This document shows positions 34,607 to 46,648 of a DNA stretch of 64,000 nucleotides, in pieces; positions within the stretch are counted from its first letter, which is position 1; each line of letters starts with the position of its first letter. The stretch comes from Lepas anatifera. Lineage: Eukaryota > Arthropoda > Thecostraca > Lepadidae. Location: contig JAOTON010000941.1 in NCBI GenBank assembly GCA_034440635.1, positions 610,001-674,000 of the forward strand. Reading direction: 5' to 3'. A model generated the notes under the pieces. It had not been told where the DNA came from. It was given only the letters and a program-made list of their open reading frames with translations, and ran no database searches. The position numbers were made by a program, and so were the translations under genes.

Positions 34607-36545
34607 GCACTGTGGTCGGAAACGCTGTCGTGGTGGCCACGGGGCCATCTTTCGGATTTTGGAATTTAGGGGTTTCATGGCTGCCGATGTGAAGAAAATT
34701 GTCCAGAGTGTTCTGAATGACCACTATTATCATGCTAATTTGGTTGAAAGATGCACTTATTATTCATCAAAGTAAGGCGATGATGAAGTTACGTTTCTGG
34801 CAATTAGCTTTTTTGTGGAAACATAGGTCAATTAATTCTCCGTCATGGGCTAAACAGAGCTAAGTGTGCAAATGTGCGCAAAATTGTCCACGTTGTAAAT
34901 TGTACCGGGCCGCCCGCAGCCCGGAGCCATTCGCCCGCCCGCCACCCGGCGCCTCCGCGGCTCGCCGCGGCCCGCCGGCAGCCCGCGAGGTGCGGGGGAC
35001 GCCTATCAGGTGCTTCTCATGTCGTATTGCTCGCCTTTATGCACAATTTCTTCAATGTAAGCTCATAGGTTTTCTTGACCTTATCCAGAATCACCCTTGG
35101 TCAAGGTCACCCATGCATAAACCATGCTCATATTGCACATGATTCGACATGCTATGATGAGAGAGGTACACTGATACAAACTACTGTCTTGATCTTCCTG
35201 CCGTCTGAATATATAAAATAAATCCATATTATCGTGCGATCATTCAACGTGACCTTTTTTTACTTCTGAAGACATCAATTTTAACGAGGGTAGCAAATGG
35301 TAAGCAGCTCACGAACTCATTTCACACAGGGGTTCCGAATGGCAATATGTATTTTGTTTTAGCCCGATTAGACGAGTCTGAGGAGAGGCTGGGTATGCCC
35401 TTTTCCATGCGGAGACAGCACACCTGACCAGGTCGTTAGGGGTCGGATTAGGTCAATTCATTTGCTTAACACGCGCACTGTAGGGGTGCCTCGGAGGCTC
35501 CTTCACCTATGTTTCCGAGGTGGCGTAAGAACAGCTCGTTGAGCCGAAAGACGATATTTGGCCACATTCGAGAGAATTTAACGGCACGTCCATTGGTGAA
35601 GAATTTTAAAAATCGGCCGAAAATTGTATGACGTATATGCTTTCAAAGTCAGACCTGCATTTTGAGATTGCCACAATCGCGCGGTAGGACCAGTTCGCTT
35701 GCATACCGAGAGGTGACGTCATAACGCCATATAACTGGGATAATATGTCTAGGTCACCTCAAATGAAGGTCTAGGTTAAGGTCAAAGATCACAGGTCAAG
35801 GTCATATCAGAATTTTCAAGGTCATTGACCCCAGCGCTTCCGGTCAAATAGCGTTACCCGGTCGGACGTGTATTATGCCATGACGTCATAGTTAAAGTAC
35901 CTCAATGTAAAGATCAAGGTCAAAGGTCAAGGACAAAGGTCCTTTTTAAGGTCAATCCTCATTTTCCACCAAACAGTGGCAATAGTGTTAGTCAAAGTGT
36001 ACATTATCGGTAGTATACCATATTGTGGCCTCATAGGTCAATGACCTTGGGTGACCTTGACCCCAAAATCGTAGCAAAACTTCTTTGTGACCTTCCCTCT
36101 ATGGCCTTGGTCTGCCTTTAGCTGATTCCTGTCATTTTCCCGCTTAATAACGGTATTTCCCAATAGGTCCCCAGCATGGCCAGGATTTGACGTTTATGAC
36201 ATCGTTTGACCTTGAAAATATTGACCTAGGTCAATGAAAATTGGTCATAATGTAGATCACCATAGCCCCCACCCACCCTCCAAACGGAGTTTTTCTGCAC
36301 TTCTTAGTTTCTGAGTTCTTAAAGGGGGCCTACCAAGCCCCCCTCCAGTGCGTGTTAATGCCAGACCCCTCTCCAGTGCGGGTGTTAAGTGAATCAAGTT
36401 AAGTATATTTCTCCCATTGCAATTGATTCAGAATTATCTGCTGAAAATTTGGGGAAAATTGGTTGGGCCGTTTAAGCGCTGTAGCAGAATGAACATGAAC
36501 AAAAACCTCGGTGGCCATCCGCGAGGCCGTTTCCGACCACTGTGC
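34607..36545. mobile_element. 3-bp-TSD DNA transposon (E1), copy B
   Basis: Termini GCACTGTGGTCGG and CCGACCACTGTGC, flanked by AAT on both sides (34604-34606, 36546-36548). The uninterrupted site CACAATCGCG is visible in other E2 copies, giving a clean empty-site proof of the boundaries. The interior matches copy A, including the GC-rich block and the internal E2. Confidence 0.82.
35466..36388. mobile_element. piggyBac-like element (E2), copy B
   Basis: Perfect TTAA at both edges, with CACGCGCACTG at the left and CAGTGCGGGTG at the right end. The doubled right terminal motif is as in copy A. A perfect DR1 nuclear-receptor site AGGTCAAAGGTCA lies at 35917-35929 among many TCAAGGTCA motifs. 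Confidence 0.72.
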
Positions 36546-38427
36546 AATCGCGCGGTCGGACCAGTTCGCTTGCATTGGAGACCGAGTGGTGACGTTATAA
36601 CGCCATATAACCGGGATTATATATTAAGATCACCTCACGTGAAGGTCAATGTCATGTTCACAAGTCAAGGCTACATCAGCACTTTCAAAGTCATTAACCC
36701 TGGTGCTTCCGGTCAAATGGTGTTACCCTCTCTGACGTATATTATGGTACGACGTCATAGTTAAGGTAACTCAATGTTAAGGTCAAGGTCAGAGGTCAAG
36801 GTCACAGGTAAAGGTATATCCTCATTTCCCACCAGACGGTTGCTACAGTGTTAGTTATAGTGTACATTAAATGTAGTGTACCATATTGTGACCTTATAGG
36901 TCAATGACCTTGAATGACCTTGACCCCAAAATTGTAAAAACAAATTAATTGTGGCCTTCCCTCTATGACCCTGGTCACACTTAAGCTCATTCCCGTCAAT
37001 TGCCGCATAATAACGGTATTTCCCAATAGGTCCCCAGCAAGGCCATTTTTTTTACTTTTACGGCCTCGTTTAAGGTTGAAAAAATTGACTTAGGTCAAAG
37101 AAAATTTGCTGTGATGTAGATCACTACAGCCTCCAGCCACCCTCCAACCGTAGTTTTTCTACGTCGCTTAGTTTTTGAGATCTTAGGACGGGCCTACCAG
37201 GTCCCCTTCCAGTGTGCGTTAGGGACAGGCCCCTCTCCAGTGAGGATGTTGACCTATTATTAGAGGACGCCAAATCAATTGTCGATAGATCTCCACCATC
37301 TTTTAGAGTACGCAAAGCACCTTTAAGCGCCTCCGGCTCATGCTGCCCGCAAGTGGTTTTCTTCTGTACTCTTTTCCCATATTCTGAAACTGGATGTCGA
37401 GGTAGGATGAAAATGGACATGTATAAAATGGCAAATATAGTTAACGACGAGAAGGGTTCGGGATCGCTATATGCAAACAGTGCTACAAGAAGATCCATGA
37501 CTAAGTTAGGTATTTAAGATCACCCCTCAAGATGACCAAATTAGCACAGGCTAGACAGATTTCCTGTGTGCTATATATAGAGCACATGTTATAGATATCA
37601 GCACTACAAAGAACACAGTTTCAAATATTATTACCTATCGGTACGTATATTTGAAACTCAGTCTTGTGCTCCGCAGATTTTTCTAACCCAACGTACCCCA
37701 ACATCACGACCAGTTGTGGCTGTGATGGCGGGTGTAGCGATAGGAGCCCTACCTCCTTGTTCAATCTATCTTGAGGACACAGTTATCCATTGGGGTAAAA
37801 CGCCTACCAAGCATTGGGGCAAAACGCCTTAAGCTATTACCCCGCATTACACTTGGGCGTCTTACCTACCTAGCAGCGGCAGCGTTGCAATACAAGTTTC
37901 TAAATTCTGCGGCGTTTCCATGCCGCATAGTGGCAATCAAAATGTCGCGCAAACTCGCTATTTGACCACAAAAATTGTCATGTGTTCAGTTACATCCTAA
38001 AGAGCACAATCACAACTTTAAGAAAGTTTGTTTTTTATATCCAGAGGGGCAAAAAATAACTACTGATTGCTGAAAACTACCGGAGCTTACTAGGCGCGTC
38101 CAATCACGCTCAAGACCAGATCAGAAAGGCCGCTACCAGAACAAATACTGCATGGAGGCTACAGTCAGCCTGTAGACTGTGTCTTACCCAGGTAAGCGCG
38201 TTACCCCACTCTACCCTAACCACAATATCAAAATAGATGGTATAATATAAAATGTGTTCCAGCTTAATGTCCTGAGATTTAAAACACGGAAATCAAATTA
38301 TGTTTTATCAATATTTTGACATTTCATAGAGGGGTGCCCGGGAAACCCGAAAGAGATACAAATCCATACCTCTGATATTATCTTTCTGAATTATGTTGCT
38401 AAGAGACGCCCCTTTTGAAAAGCTGCT

Positions 38428-38640
38428 TGCCGCCCCCCGTAGCTCGGTTGGTAGAGCGTTGGGCTCCGGTACGCTGCTCATTAACAACAGTGGTAGTGCG
38501 TGTGCAGGGTTGGGATAAGTTCCCCTGAGACACTCCGGCGCCCAATTTTTACCTGACGTAGGTCGACTGGCAACTTGCTGATGACCTGGGCGGGGCAGCT
38601 CTCCCTGTGCTTTGTGGGGCCTTAAGCTTTGGTCTCTAAA
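38428..38640 (+). mobile_element. tRNA-derived SINE-like element
   Basis: CGTAGCTCGGTTGGTAGAGC G is a strong tRNA A-box/D-arm, followed by TTGGGCTCCGGTACGC. No B box follows at the right distance. The head is tRNA-derived and the body (CCCCTGAGACACTCCGGCGC) is unrelated to other sequences in the window. Confidence 0.45.
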
Positions 38641-38796
38641 TTAAACCTCGGGGTATACGTGACAAGTCCATTGATGACTTAAGCATGGTTCCGACCCCAA
38701 AAACTAAAGTTGCAACAAATTAGACAAAATTAAAAAAGCTGGCACGAGAATATTTATAAAAGGGGCATAGGACAACAAACTTCTGCAAAAATGAAG

Positions 38797-38800
<4 letters not shown>

Positions 38801-38836
<36 letters not shown>
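38801..38836. repeat. TA microsatellite
   Basis: About 17 uninterrupted AT dinucleotides. Confidence 0.95.
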
Positions 38837-38839
<3 letters not shown>

Positions 38840-38983
38840 TTAAATCAGGATAAGAAATCTAGCATACAACTATACACGATATGAAAACCAATATCAAGAA
38901 TGCAGGCAAGAGCCTTAAAGCCATAGCACAAAATGTATTGCCACTTGCATATTCTTGCAAGTCACACCCTTGCGTACTCCTAT

Positions 38984-39253
38984 CATAGGCAGATCCAGGA
39001 GGAGGGGCAGGTGTCCCCTGATCGACCCTCGGCGTCCCATAAAATGGTCAGTCACTTCACTCCTCTGAAGGGTCGATGGCGCCCCCGCCCTGAAATGTCG
39101 TCCCTCACTCCTTCCCCCAGGATGCGAAAATCGGCGCTGATTTGGAGCCCACCTGATAGGTTTTACCAGCCAAAAGAGGCGCCCCCTTGGTCAAAAGATG
39201 GCGACCCCCGGCAAGGTGCCCCCTCCGTGATCGGTGTTCCAGGATCCGCCTAT
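38984..39253. mobile_element. MITE with GGATCC-type TIRs, copy 1
   Basis: Ends CATAGGCAGATCCAGGA and TCCAGGATCCGCCTAT are inverted. The interior (CCCACCTGATAGGTTTTACC AGCCAAAA) is homologous along its length to the copy at 40550-40850. Non-coding. Confidence 0.75.
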
Positions 39254-40282
39254 TACTCTTATCTCGCAATATTCGTAACTCTTTTATCCTTACCTTTTGA
39301 TCATTCTTACCGTGTATTTTCATAGTATTTAATGACCTGCTCATTACGGCAATATTTTGAAAACACCTCAATAGCGTGAATGTTTGTAATACATGAGTAT
39401 GGAACAATCGTGACAAAGACGAACTGATAGCTCTCAAGTCTGTCAGTAGATCAATATAAGTATCAGGGGCGTAGGAACGGTTTGAAAAGTGGGGGGCCAA
39501 CCTTAGAGGGGGCCCACCTCAAGGGGGCCCAGTCCACGGGGGCACATAATTATACAAAACTTTCGTTAGCTCGTTTGGTGTCAATAAGGCACGCATGCAC
39601 ATTAGGATGTCAATATATGGAAAATTGAGAAATTAGATTCTGCCCTATGATTTCGAGTTGTACCTATTATGATGTAATAAATCATAGTAAAACGCCAAAA
39701 AAACATTTTTGGGTTTTTTACCTAGACCCTTTTCAAATACGAAATACATTGTTAAGCTCTTTTGGAGGATTTCAATCATGTTTTACCACGAGCGCGTTTT
39801 TTTATATTTACAGATGTTAAGGCCCTTTTCATCAGCCCCCGTTCAAGTTGCCTGGCATTTTGCGGCGGTGACGTCATCGCCGCGATGCCGCAGGCGTTTT
39901 GCGGCTTGAAGTATCGGAAAACTGGGTATATTTGACGTGGTCAGTAAAGCTTGCAAATGACTGAAAGACGTCAAAAATGGTTTAGTTGACAAGTTTGCTC
40001 ATATTTCTAGCCAGTACAGAGTTTCTGCAGCGCTAAGACCGGCCTGTAGGGACTTCAGGGGCTTTTCTCGCAGTGATGTTCCGATGCTCTTAAGAGTCAT
40101 TATCAGTGTAATAGCATTGCAATTTCATCCTTCACGTCATCGTTGCTTAGATGAAAATACAAAGTACGGGTTTTTCCAATGGAGGTTTTTTAGCGAGTGG
40201 AACAAATTGTTTGAGGTACCGCGCGGTCGCGGGTCCAGGACTTATTTTGGGGAGGCTAGAAAACTCAAACCTCCCCCCACTG

Positions 40283-40546
40283 CCAGTGGCGGATACAAGG
40301 GGACTAGGGCTCGAGTCCCCCCCCTGTTAGTGTCTAGTAAATGCATAGGCCGATGCTGATGTGAGGCAATGGCGAGGAGGCTCGAACCCCCTTGCCCATA
40401 CCCCAAAAGTCCTGTACCCGCCACTGTCCCCCGCCATAGCCTCCGAACAGCCTTTGCTTATACAGATATTAGTAGACATCTCGGAGGAGTCCCCTCGAAA
40501 TTTAGGAGGCTCGTGAGCCCCATAACCTCTTTATATCCGTCACTGG
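40283..40546. mobile_element. Small TIR element (CAGTGGCGGATA type)
   Basis: Left end CCAGTGGCGGATACAAGG and right end TTATATCCGTCACTGG are inverted. About 264 bp, non-coding, directly next to the following MITE. Confidence 0.55.
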
Positions 40547-40549
40547 TAC

Positions 40550-40850
40550 TATAGGCGGATCCAGGTGACAAAGCCCGGGCGGGTGTCCTCCGATGTGCCC
40601 TCGAGGTCACACCTGAAATGGTCACAGCGCCTCCTGAAAGGTCGATGGAGCCACCTGAAATGCCGCTTCCCACCCCCTCCCCTTCACAGGATGCGGAAAG
40701 CACCGCCCGCCGATAGGATTTGGCGCCCACCTGATAGGTTTTGCCAGCCAAAAATGGGGCCCCCTGGTCCGAATGAAGCCCCCTGGTCTGGATGACATCC
40801 CCTCCCGGGAAGAATGCCCCCCCCGACTGGTAATCCTGGATCCGCCTATG
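40550..40850. mobile_element. MITE with GGATCC-type TIRs, copy 2
   Basis: Ends TATAGGCGGATCCAGG and CCTGGATCCGCCTATG, homologous to the copy at 38984-39253. Shared core: GCCCACCTGATAGGTTTTGC. A CCCCCTGGTC motif is duplicated inside the right half. Confidence 0.78.
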
Positions 40851-41873
40851 ACTAGTGACCTGTATATATAAACAGCCCAATTACAATAACTTTGGGTAAA
40901 ATCTAATCTTATTTACGGGTTTCAATGGGGTGAGTCAGAGGCGTAGCCAGGGAATTTTTACGGGGGACAGGAGTGGTCCGGCAATGAGGACAAGGGAGGG
41001 GGGAAGAGTTGGTACTTGGTGGATGTAGGGTACAAGAAGGCACTTGGTCCTCCAATAGCCAATGGGAAGCACATTCCACGTCCATGCTGCTTTCTACGCC
41101 CATGACTGCAACTGTTAGAGCGATCGGCGCGTGTTGCATTTAGGCCTTGAGCAGCGGCTATAATCGGGCTCTGAGGTGCGATATTTCCTACTATCGTTAC
41201 TGTTTCCGTATTTGCCCAAACCCAATCCTTTCACCCCGTATGTCGTTTTATTGGTTTTTATTCTCGCTCGGTCCTGTCATGTTTCTCTTTTACAGTATTG
41301 CGGATCAGTAAAAACCGTAGAAGGATTGCCAGACTAGTATACTTTTTAGTATAACATACCAAATGCTACTAGGTTTGTCAACATATTTCACTTCACAGAC
41401 ATTAAAGTGCAAAAAAGTGTATTCCATGGCTCTTTTCTTAAATGTTTAAACTTGATTTATCCACAAAGCTTAAATTTTAACCTCAAAATAAGGAGATGTT
41501 TCCTTTCTTAGTAGATACTAAGAAAACAACCAAAATTTTACTAGTAGAAAACTTGAACCAACCTGAGATTCTAGGGCCTTGCTTTTCATCACATTTACAA
41601 AATTAAAAATTGTTTAAAAAACTACAGACAATGCTTTGATACCAAATAGCCTCACTTCGCTATGCCTAATCAACTTGTATTTGCTTATTTAATGACAAAA
41701 ATAGAAAAAAATTATTTAGGTTATTACGGATCCCTTCTTTCCATCATTAGAGATTGATTTAGGTAAAGGCTGATCACAATAAATACGCCTAGCTATATTT
41801 CGATGCCTAAAATGCAAAGTTCCAGCATGACTGCAAGTAGGTACTTGATGGCCAGCTTTGTGATGCCGAGGAG

Positions 41874-41944
41874 GTGTGGACATAGTGTTATAGTGGTTAG
41901 TAACCTTGCTTTCCACGCAACCAACCCGGGCTTAAGGCACGGCA
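41874..41944 (+). tRNA. Degenerate tRNA-like sequence in the right hAT copy
   Basis: Counterpart of 28111-28179 in opposite orientation: TATAGTGGTTAGTAAC followed by CCCGGGCTTAAGGC. It has decayed further at the B box and is not a functional tRNA. Confidence 0.35.
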
Positions 41945-44900
41945 GATTCCTTGTGCAAGGTGCAATTTGACTCCCAAGAAACCCCTCCAACAGGGAAAGA
42001 GTTGGGACGCCATACATCCCTGGCATTGAAAGACGTCGCGCCTTTCGATGGCTCAGGGACGAGTGTTGCTCGGGATTTGGTGCGGGGTCTGTGTCCGATT
42101 CATGCTTTGTGTTGGGATTGATATAGGATGGAGTTTGATTGGGCCCAGTTCTCGGGACTCATTTGGAAACACTCAGGTAGTAAGTGTCTTGGCTTTTTTA
42201 CGAAGCGCTCCTCCTCCAGGGGCTTGCAGGCAGCGTACTATCGAACTTGAACGTTCCCAGACAATCTATCGGGCCCGTTTGGGTTTCTTGTTCTATATTA
42301 CAGTTGCTGATATTTGTATATTCGTTGCGGGGGCCGACCTAAAAAAGGGGGGGGCAGTATCCCCCTGATCCCTGGTTCCTATGCCTATGCCGCCCAGGGG
42401 ATGCCAAATTATCTCGGAGGGCTCCAAGGTCCAGACCATGGCTCAGGAACCCAGATCAGTCGGCTCAAGGGCCCAGACCAGTGCATTAGCCTCGGGACCA
42501 GCTTATCAAGAGACCCCGCATAAGCACAGGACCCCTAGAAGCTCATCACAGGGGAGCCCCAGATTCGCACAGGGTGCCAGATTAGCTTAGGGGTTCAGCT
42601 CGGAGGTCCCCAGGTCGACTTATGTAGGGTCTCAAAACAGCTCAAGGAGCTTGTTCAAGCTCACGGATCTCAGCTTAGCTCAATGACTAGAACAGTTCAG
42701 GGGCCCAGACCAGCTCAGGGCTCTTGTTCACCACAAGCCAGCTCAGCTCAGGGGCCAGATCGGCTGATATAGGGTCCCCTCTCATACCAGCTCAGGGGGC
42801 TTCATTCAAGCTCACGGCCCCCAGCCTAGCCCAGGGACCCTAGAAGAGTTCAGGGCCCCATACCAGATCAGAGGCCCCAGTTAAGCACAGGGGTACACAG
42901 ATTAGCTCAGGGCCCCAGCTAGGCTTAGGGGGTCCCAGGATGGCTGATATAGAGTCTCAGAACACAGTGGCGTAGCCAGGATTCGGCCCAAGAGGGGTTC
43001 GACTACCGTTGGGGGCCCAGGCCGGGGGTCCACTTAGTAACCGGGGCCCATATTCTATATATTTTGTATGGTATTTTGAAATTATAACATTCACACGAGG
43101 GAATTTTTTTGTACCTTTTTAAGCATTTATTCTTATTTTGTTTATAGCTTGATTTTTTTCGATCCGACCAAGTGTTGGTAAACTAAGGTCACCAAATATT
43201 AAGGATGGCCCATATCTTATATGGTAGCGTGGCTATAATAACAGCTTTGTGCCATATTTCGGGAAGTTCAATGTTGGTGCGCGCATGCTGTTAAACCTGA
43301 GTCTACCTCAATTCACTCGGGTAATCAGACATGTTATTGGATGTCAGTCGTTTTGAGTACGAAGAAATGGTCTTCTACTGGAAATGATTAACAAATATTT
43401 CCCGGTGTCGAATCCATGAACTCTTTAATCAGGAAATCTCCAAAGATATGGAACAAAACTAATAAAATACAAGGGATATGGTAGTGTGTCCCGAACGTTA
43501 CATAGCCTCGATTCAGTCGACAGATCCTGTTGAGATCCAGTTACTTTCTTACCCCTGCTATCTTGTAAACGAGCAAATTACCAAGACAAAATGCGCCCAA
43601 GATATCTATCGTCTTGGCTCACTCTGTTATTGTTATTTTCAACGTTCCATACCTAGTTTTCTTTTTGGGATTATGCTGATCAATTTCTGTCATTACCCTT
43701 GTTTGTCTGGTTTCCTACGAAAATATTTGTAAGCTGCTTATTTCAGAATATTGAGGAATGCAGTTATTGGTGTTAAGCTAATAGATAAAAAATTGCCAAA
43801 TTTCCTGTTTGATTTGCTCTTATCGTAAAATTAGATTAATTTTTGCCTTTTCTTCGATAATTGTGCCTGATCGACATGTTTCAATTTGTCTTTTTTTAGT
43901 ACGCAATAGGGGTAGATAAATTTTTTCCGAGGCATATGATTTTGAAAATTTTTATTTGAGCTCTGGGGCCACCTAAGACCAACACTTGGCGGCACTCACA
44001 AAGCTAATTTTCGGCCACTCTCCCGATTAGATCTCAGGGGGTCTCTGAGACCGATTCACGTTGCCTATTGAGCAAAACTGGGGGCCCCTGAGAATCTCTC
44101 AGGGCTCCTGAGGTTAGTTATCGGCAGCACCTCTGAGACTAATTATTGGGCCCCCCAGATTTGCTCTGGAGGGGGGGCTAGACTGACTATCGTGGCCATC
44201 CAGATTAGCTCTTGGGGTCCCCTGAGGCTGTCTTTGGGGTGGGGGGCGGGGGCTGGGAAGACTCTCAGGGGGACCCCCGAGACCAAATCTCGGGGTCCCC
44301 TAAGACAGACTCTTGCGGTCCCCTTGACCGACTCTTGGGATTCTCTGAGACTGACTCTCAGGGCCCCCTGAAATAGACTTTTGCGAGGCCCTGAGAATCA
44401 CTCTCTGGGGGCCTCTGAGACTAGCTCGCCCCCCTGAGACAGGCTTCCGGGGCCCCTGATACCGACTTTTGGGGCCCCCTGAGACCAACCCTCTGGGGCC
44501 CCCGAAATCTACTTTCCGGGGCCTTGAGACCGACTCTCAGGGCCCCCTTGGCTACACCACTGCATCCACACTTTCGGGGGCCCTCAGAAATCACCATTTG
44601 GAGGCCCCGTAAATAATTGCTCCCCCAGACCAATACTCCGGAGCCCCTTGATACTGATTCCCGGGGGCTCCTAAGACCAAGCTCGGGGTCCCACTTGATC
44701 AGGCTCAGGAGCACCCTTAGGCCCATGCTCGCGCTTTTCTCAGGAGTAACTCGACACCGATGTTCCGGGGCCCTCAAGATCAATATTTCGAGCCCCCCCA
44801 GAGAGTAATGCTTGGTACCCTGGAGCCCCTCGATACCGATGCTCGGGAGTCCTGAACTCAGGCCTGGGGGCCCCTGAGACCAAATTCTGGGTCTCATGAG

Positions 44901-46648
44901 GCCAATGCTTGTGCCTCACTCATGAGTCCCTCGATTTCAATAGTCGGGGGCACCCCGAGGGGGGCCCTGAACCCCTGAGACCAGGCTCAGGGGCCCCTGA
45001 GACCAAGCTCGAGGGGACCCTGAGACCAAGCTCGAGGGCCCCCTGACACCAAGCTCGGGGGTTCCCTAAGATCAAGCTCGAGACCCCGTGAGACCAAGAT
45101 CGAAAAGCCCATGAGATCAAACATCGAAAGGCCCATGAGACCAAGCTTGCCACCCTGAGACCAAGCTCGGTTGTCCCCTGAGACCAAGCTCGGGGCCCCT
45201 GAGACCAAGCTCAGGGGCCACCGAGATCAATGTTCGGTAATGTTCGGTATTCCAGAGCCCTTGATATCGATGATCGGGGGCCCCCTGAGACCAAGCTCGG
45301 AGGGCCCCTGAAACCAAGCTCAGGGCCCCTGAGACAAAGCTCGGGGGGGGGGCGCTGAGACCAAGCTCGGGGGCCCCCTGAGACCACGATCAGGGGCCCC
45401 CGAGACCAATGCTCGTGTTTTCCAGTGCATAAGGTCAGCCTTATGCATCAGATGCCCTCGGATGCCTCCCTGAGACCAAGCTCGCGGGCCCATGACACTA
45501 AGCTCGGGGAGAGGGGGGCCTGAGACCAAGCTTGGGGGCACCCCTGAGACCAAACTCAGGGATCCCCTGAGACCAAGCTCGGAGACCCTGAGACCAAGCT
45601 CGGAGGGCTCCCTGACACCAAGCTCGGGGCCCCTGAGACTAAGCTCAGGGGCTCTGGGACCAAACTCGAAGGGCCCCTGAGAACAAGCTCGGGAGCTCCC
45701 TGAGGCTCGGAGGGCCCCCAGACACCAAGCTCGGGGCCCCTGAGACCAAACTCGAAGGGCCCCCTGAGACCAAGCTCGGGAGCTCCCTGAGACCAAGCTC
45801 GAAGGGCCCCCCAGACACCAAGCTCGGGGCCCCTGAGATCAAGCTCGGGGGCCCTGAGACCAAGCTTGGGGGCCCTGAGGCCAAGCTCGGGACCCCCTGA
45901 GAGTGAGCACAGGTGTCCCCCAAGATCAATACATCAATACATCAATACATCAATGTATTCGGTACTCTCGAGCCCTCGATACCGATTATCGGGGGCCTCC
46001 TGAGACCAAGCTCGGAAGGGCCCCCTCGAGACCAAGCTCAGGGGGCCCCCGAGATCAATGTTCGTGTTTTTAGTGCATAAGGTCAGCCCAAGGGGGTCCG
46101 CGGACTCCAGCGACTCCCCCTCCCCTGGCTGCACCACTGTCAGAACATCTCAAGGGGCCTATTCAAGCTCACGGCCGCCAGGTCAGTGGCTGTAAAGTCT
46201 TATAGGGGGTCCCAGACCATCTCAGAGGCCCAGATTTAACACAGAGGCCCATATTAGCTCTAATGACCAGATAAGCTTAAGGGCCCGGATCATCCAGCGG
46301 TCCCTTATCGGCATATATGGGGTTTCAGAACAGTTCAGGGTTTCAATTAAAGCTTATAACCCAATTCCAGGGCAGGGGCCCTATTACTGTGCAGGGGCCT
46401 CAGATACGTGCTCTCTGTCAAGAAAAGCAGCAGATTTTTGTGCTCCTACAATTTATGTCTTTTTTCTGGTTATAAGTATATTTTATAATCAAATATAGTG
46501 AGAAAATACTTTCCTTGCCGGTTAAAGGCGCTGGCCGCGAGAGCTGTTCATAATAATCTGTAATTCACCTAATATCCTAGCTTGAAATTAAGTTGTGGCT
46601 GCGGCAACTTTATCGCACTATTGTTGCGGTGACGGTGGGTCTATTCTG

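Larger units (their letters stand above)
34396..37252. mobile_element. piggyBac-like element (E2), copy C, split by E1-B
   Basis: Starts TTAACACGCGAACTGG and ends CTCTCCAGTGAGGATGTTGA, so the right TTAA is mutated to TTGA. The two halves (34396-34606 and 36546-37252) join at CACAAT/CGCGCGG exactly as in the uninterrupted copies A and B. Only the E1-B insertion separates them. Confidence 0.7.
34005..38218. mobile_element. TAGGGTAGAGTGG-TIR element (family G), copy 1, host of a nest
   Basis: The left end TAGGGTAGAGTGGAGCAAGA and right end GTTACCCCACTCTACCCTA are inverted. The outer 340 bp and inner-right 440 bp match the compact 597-bp copy at 51792-52388, reverse complemented. The extra length is largely later insertions: E2-C with E1-B inside it and E2-B inside that. 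Bases 37253-37770 are unassigned; they hold one 101-codon frame of unknown origin. Confidence 0.7.
39835..41581. mobile_element. 1.75-kb insertion in the right hAT copy
   Basis: CTTTTCATCA occurs on both sides (39825-39834, 41582-41591) while the left hAT copy has a single site, so this is an insertion with a duplication of about 10 bp. It contains two smaller TIR elements. Its own class is not recognised. Confidence 0.55.

Noticed and set aside
37212..37517. 101-codon plus-strand frame as a host gene
   Set aside because: It lies inside the transposon nest, begins in E2 sequence and has no recognisable domain; more likely transposon-derived.
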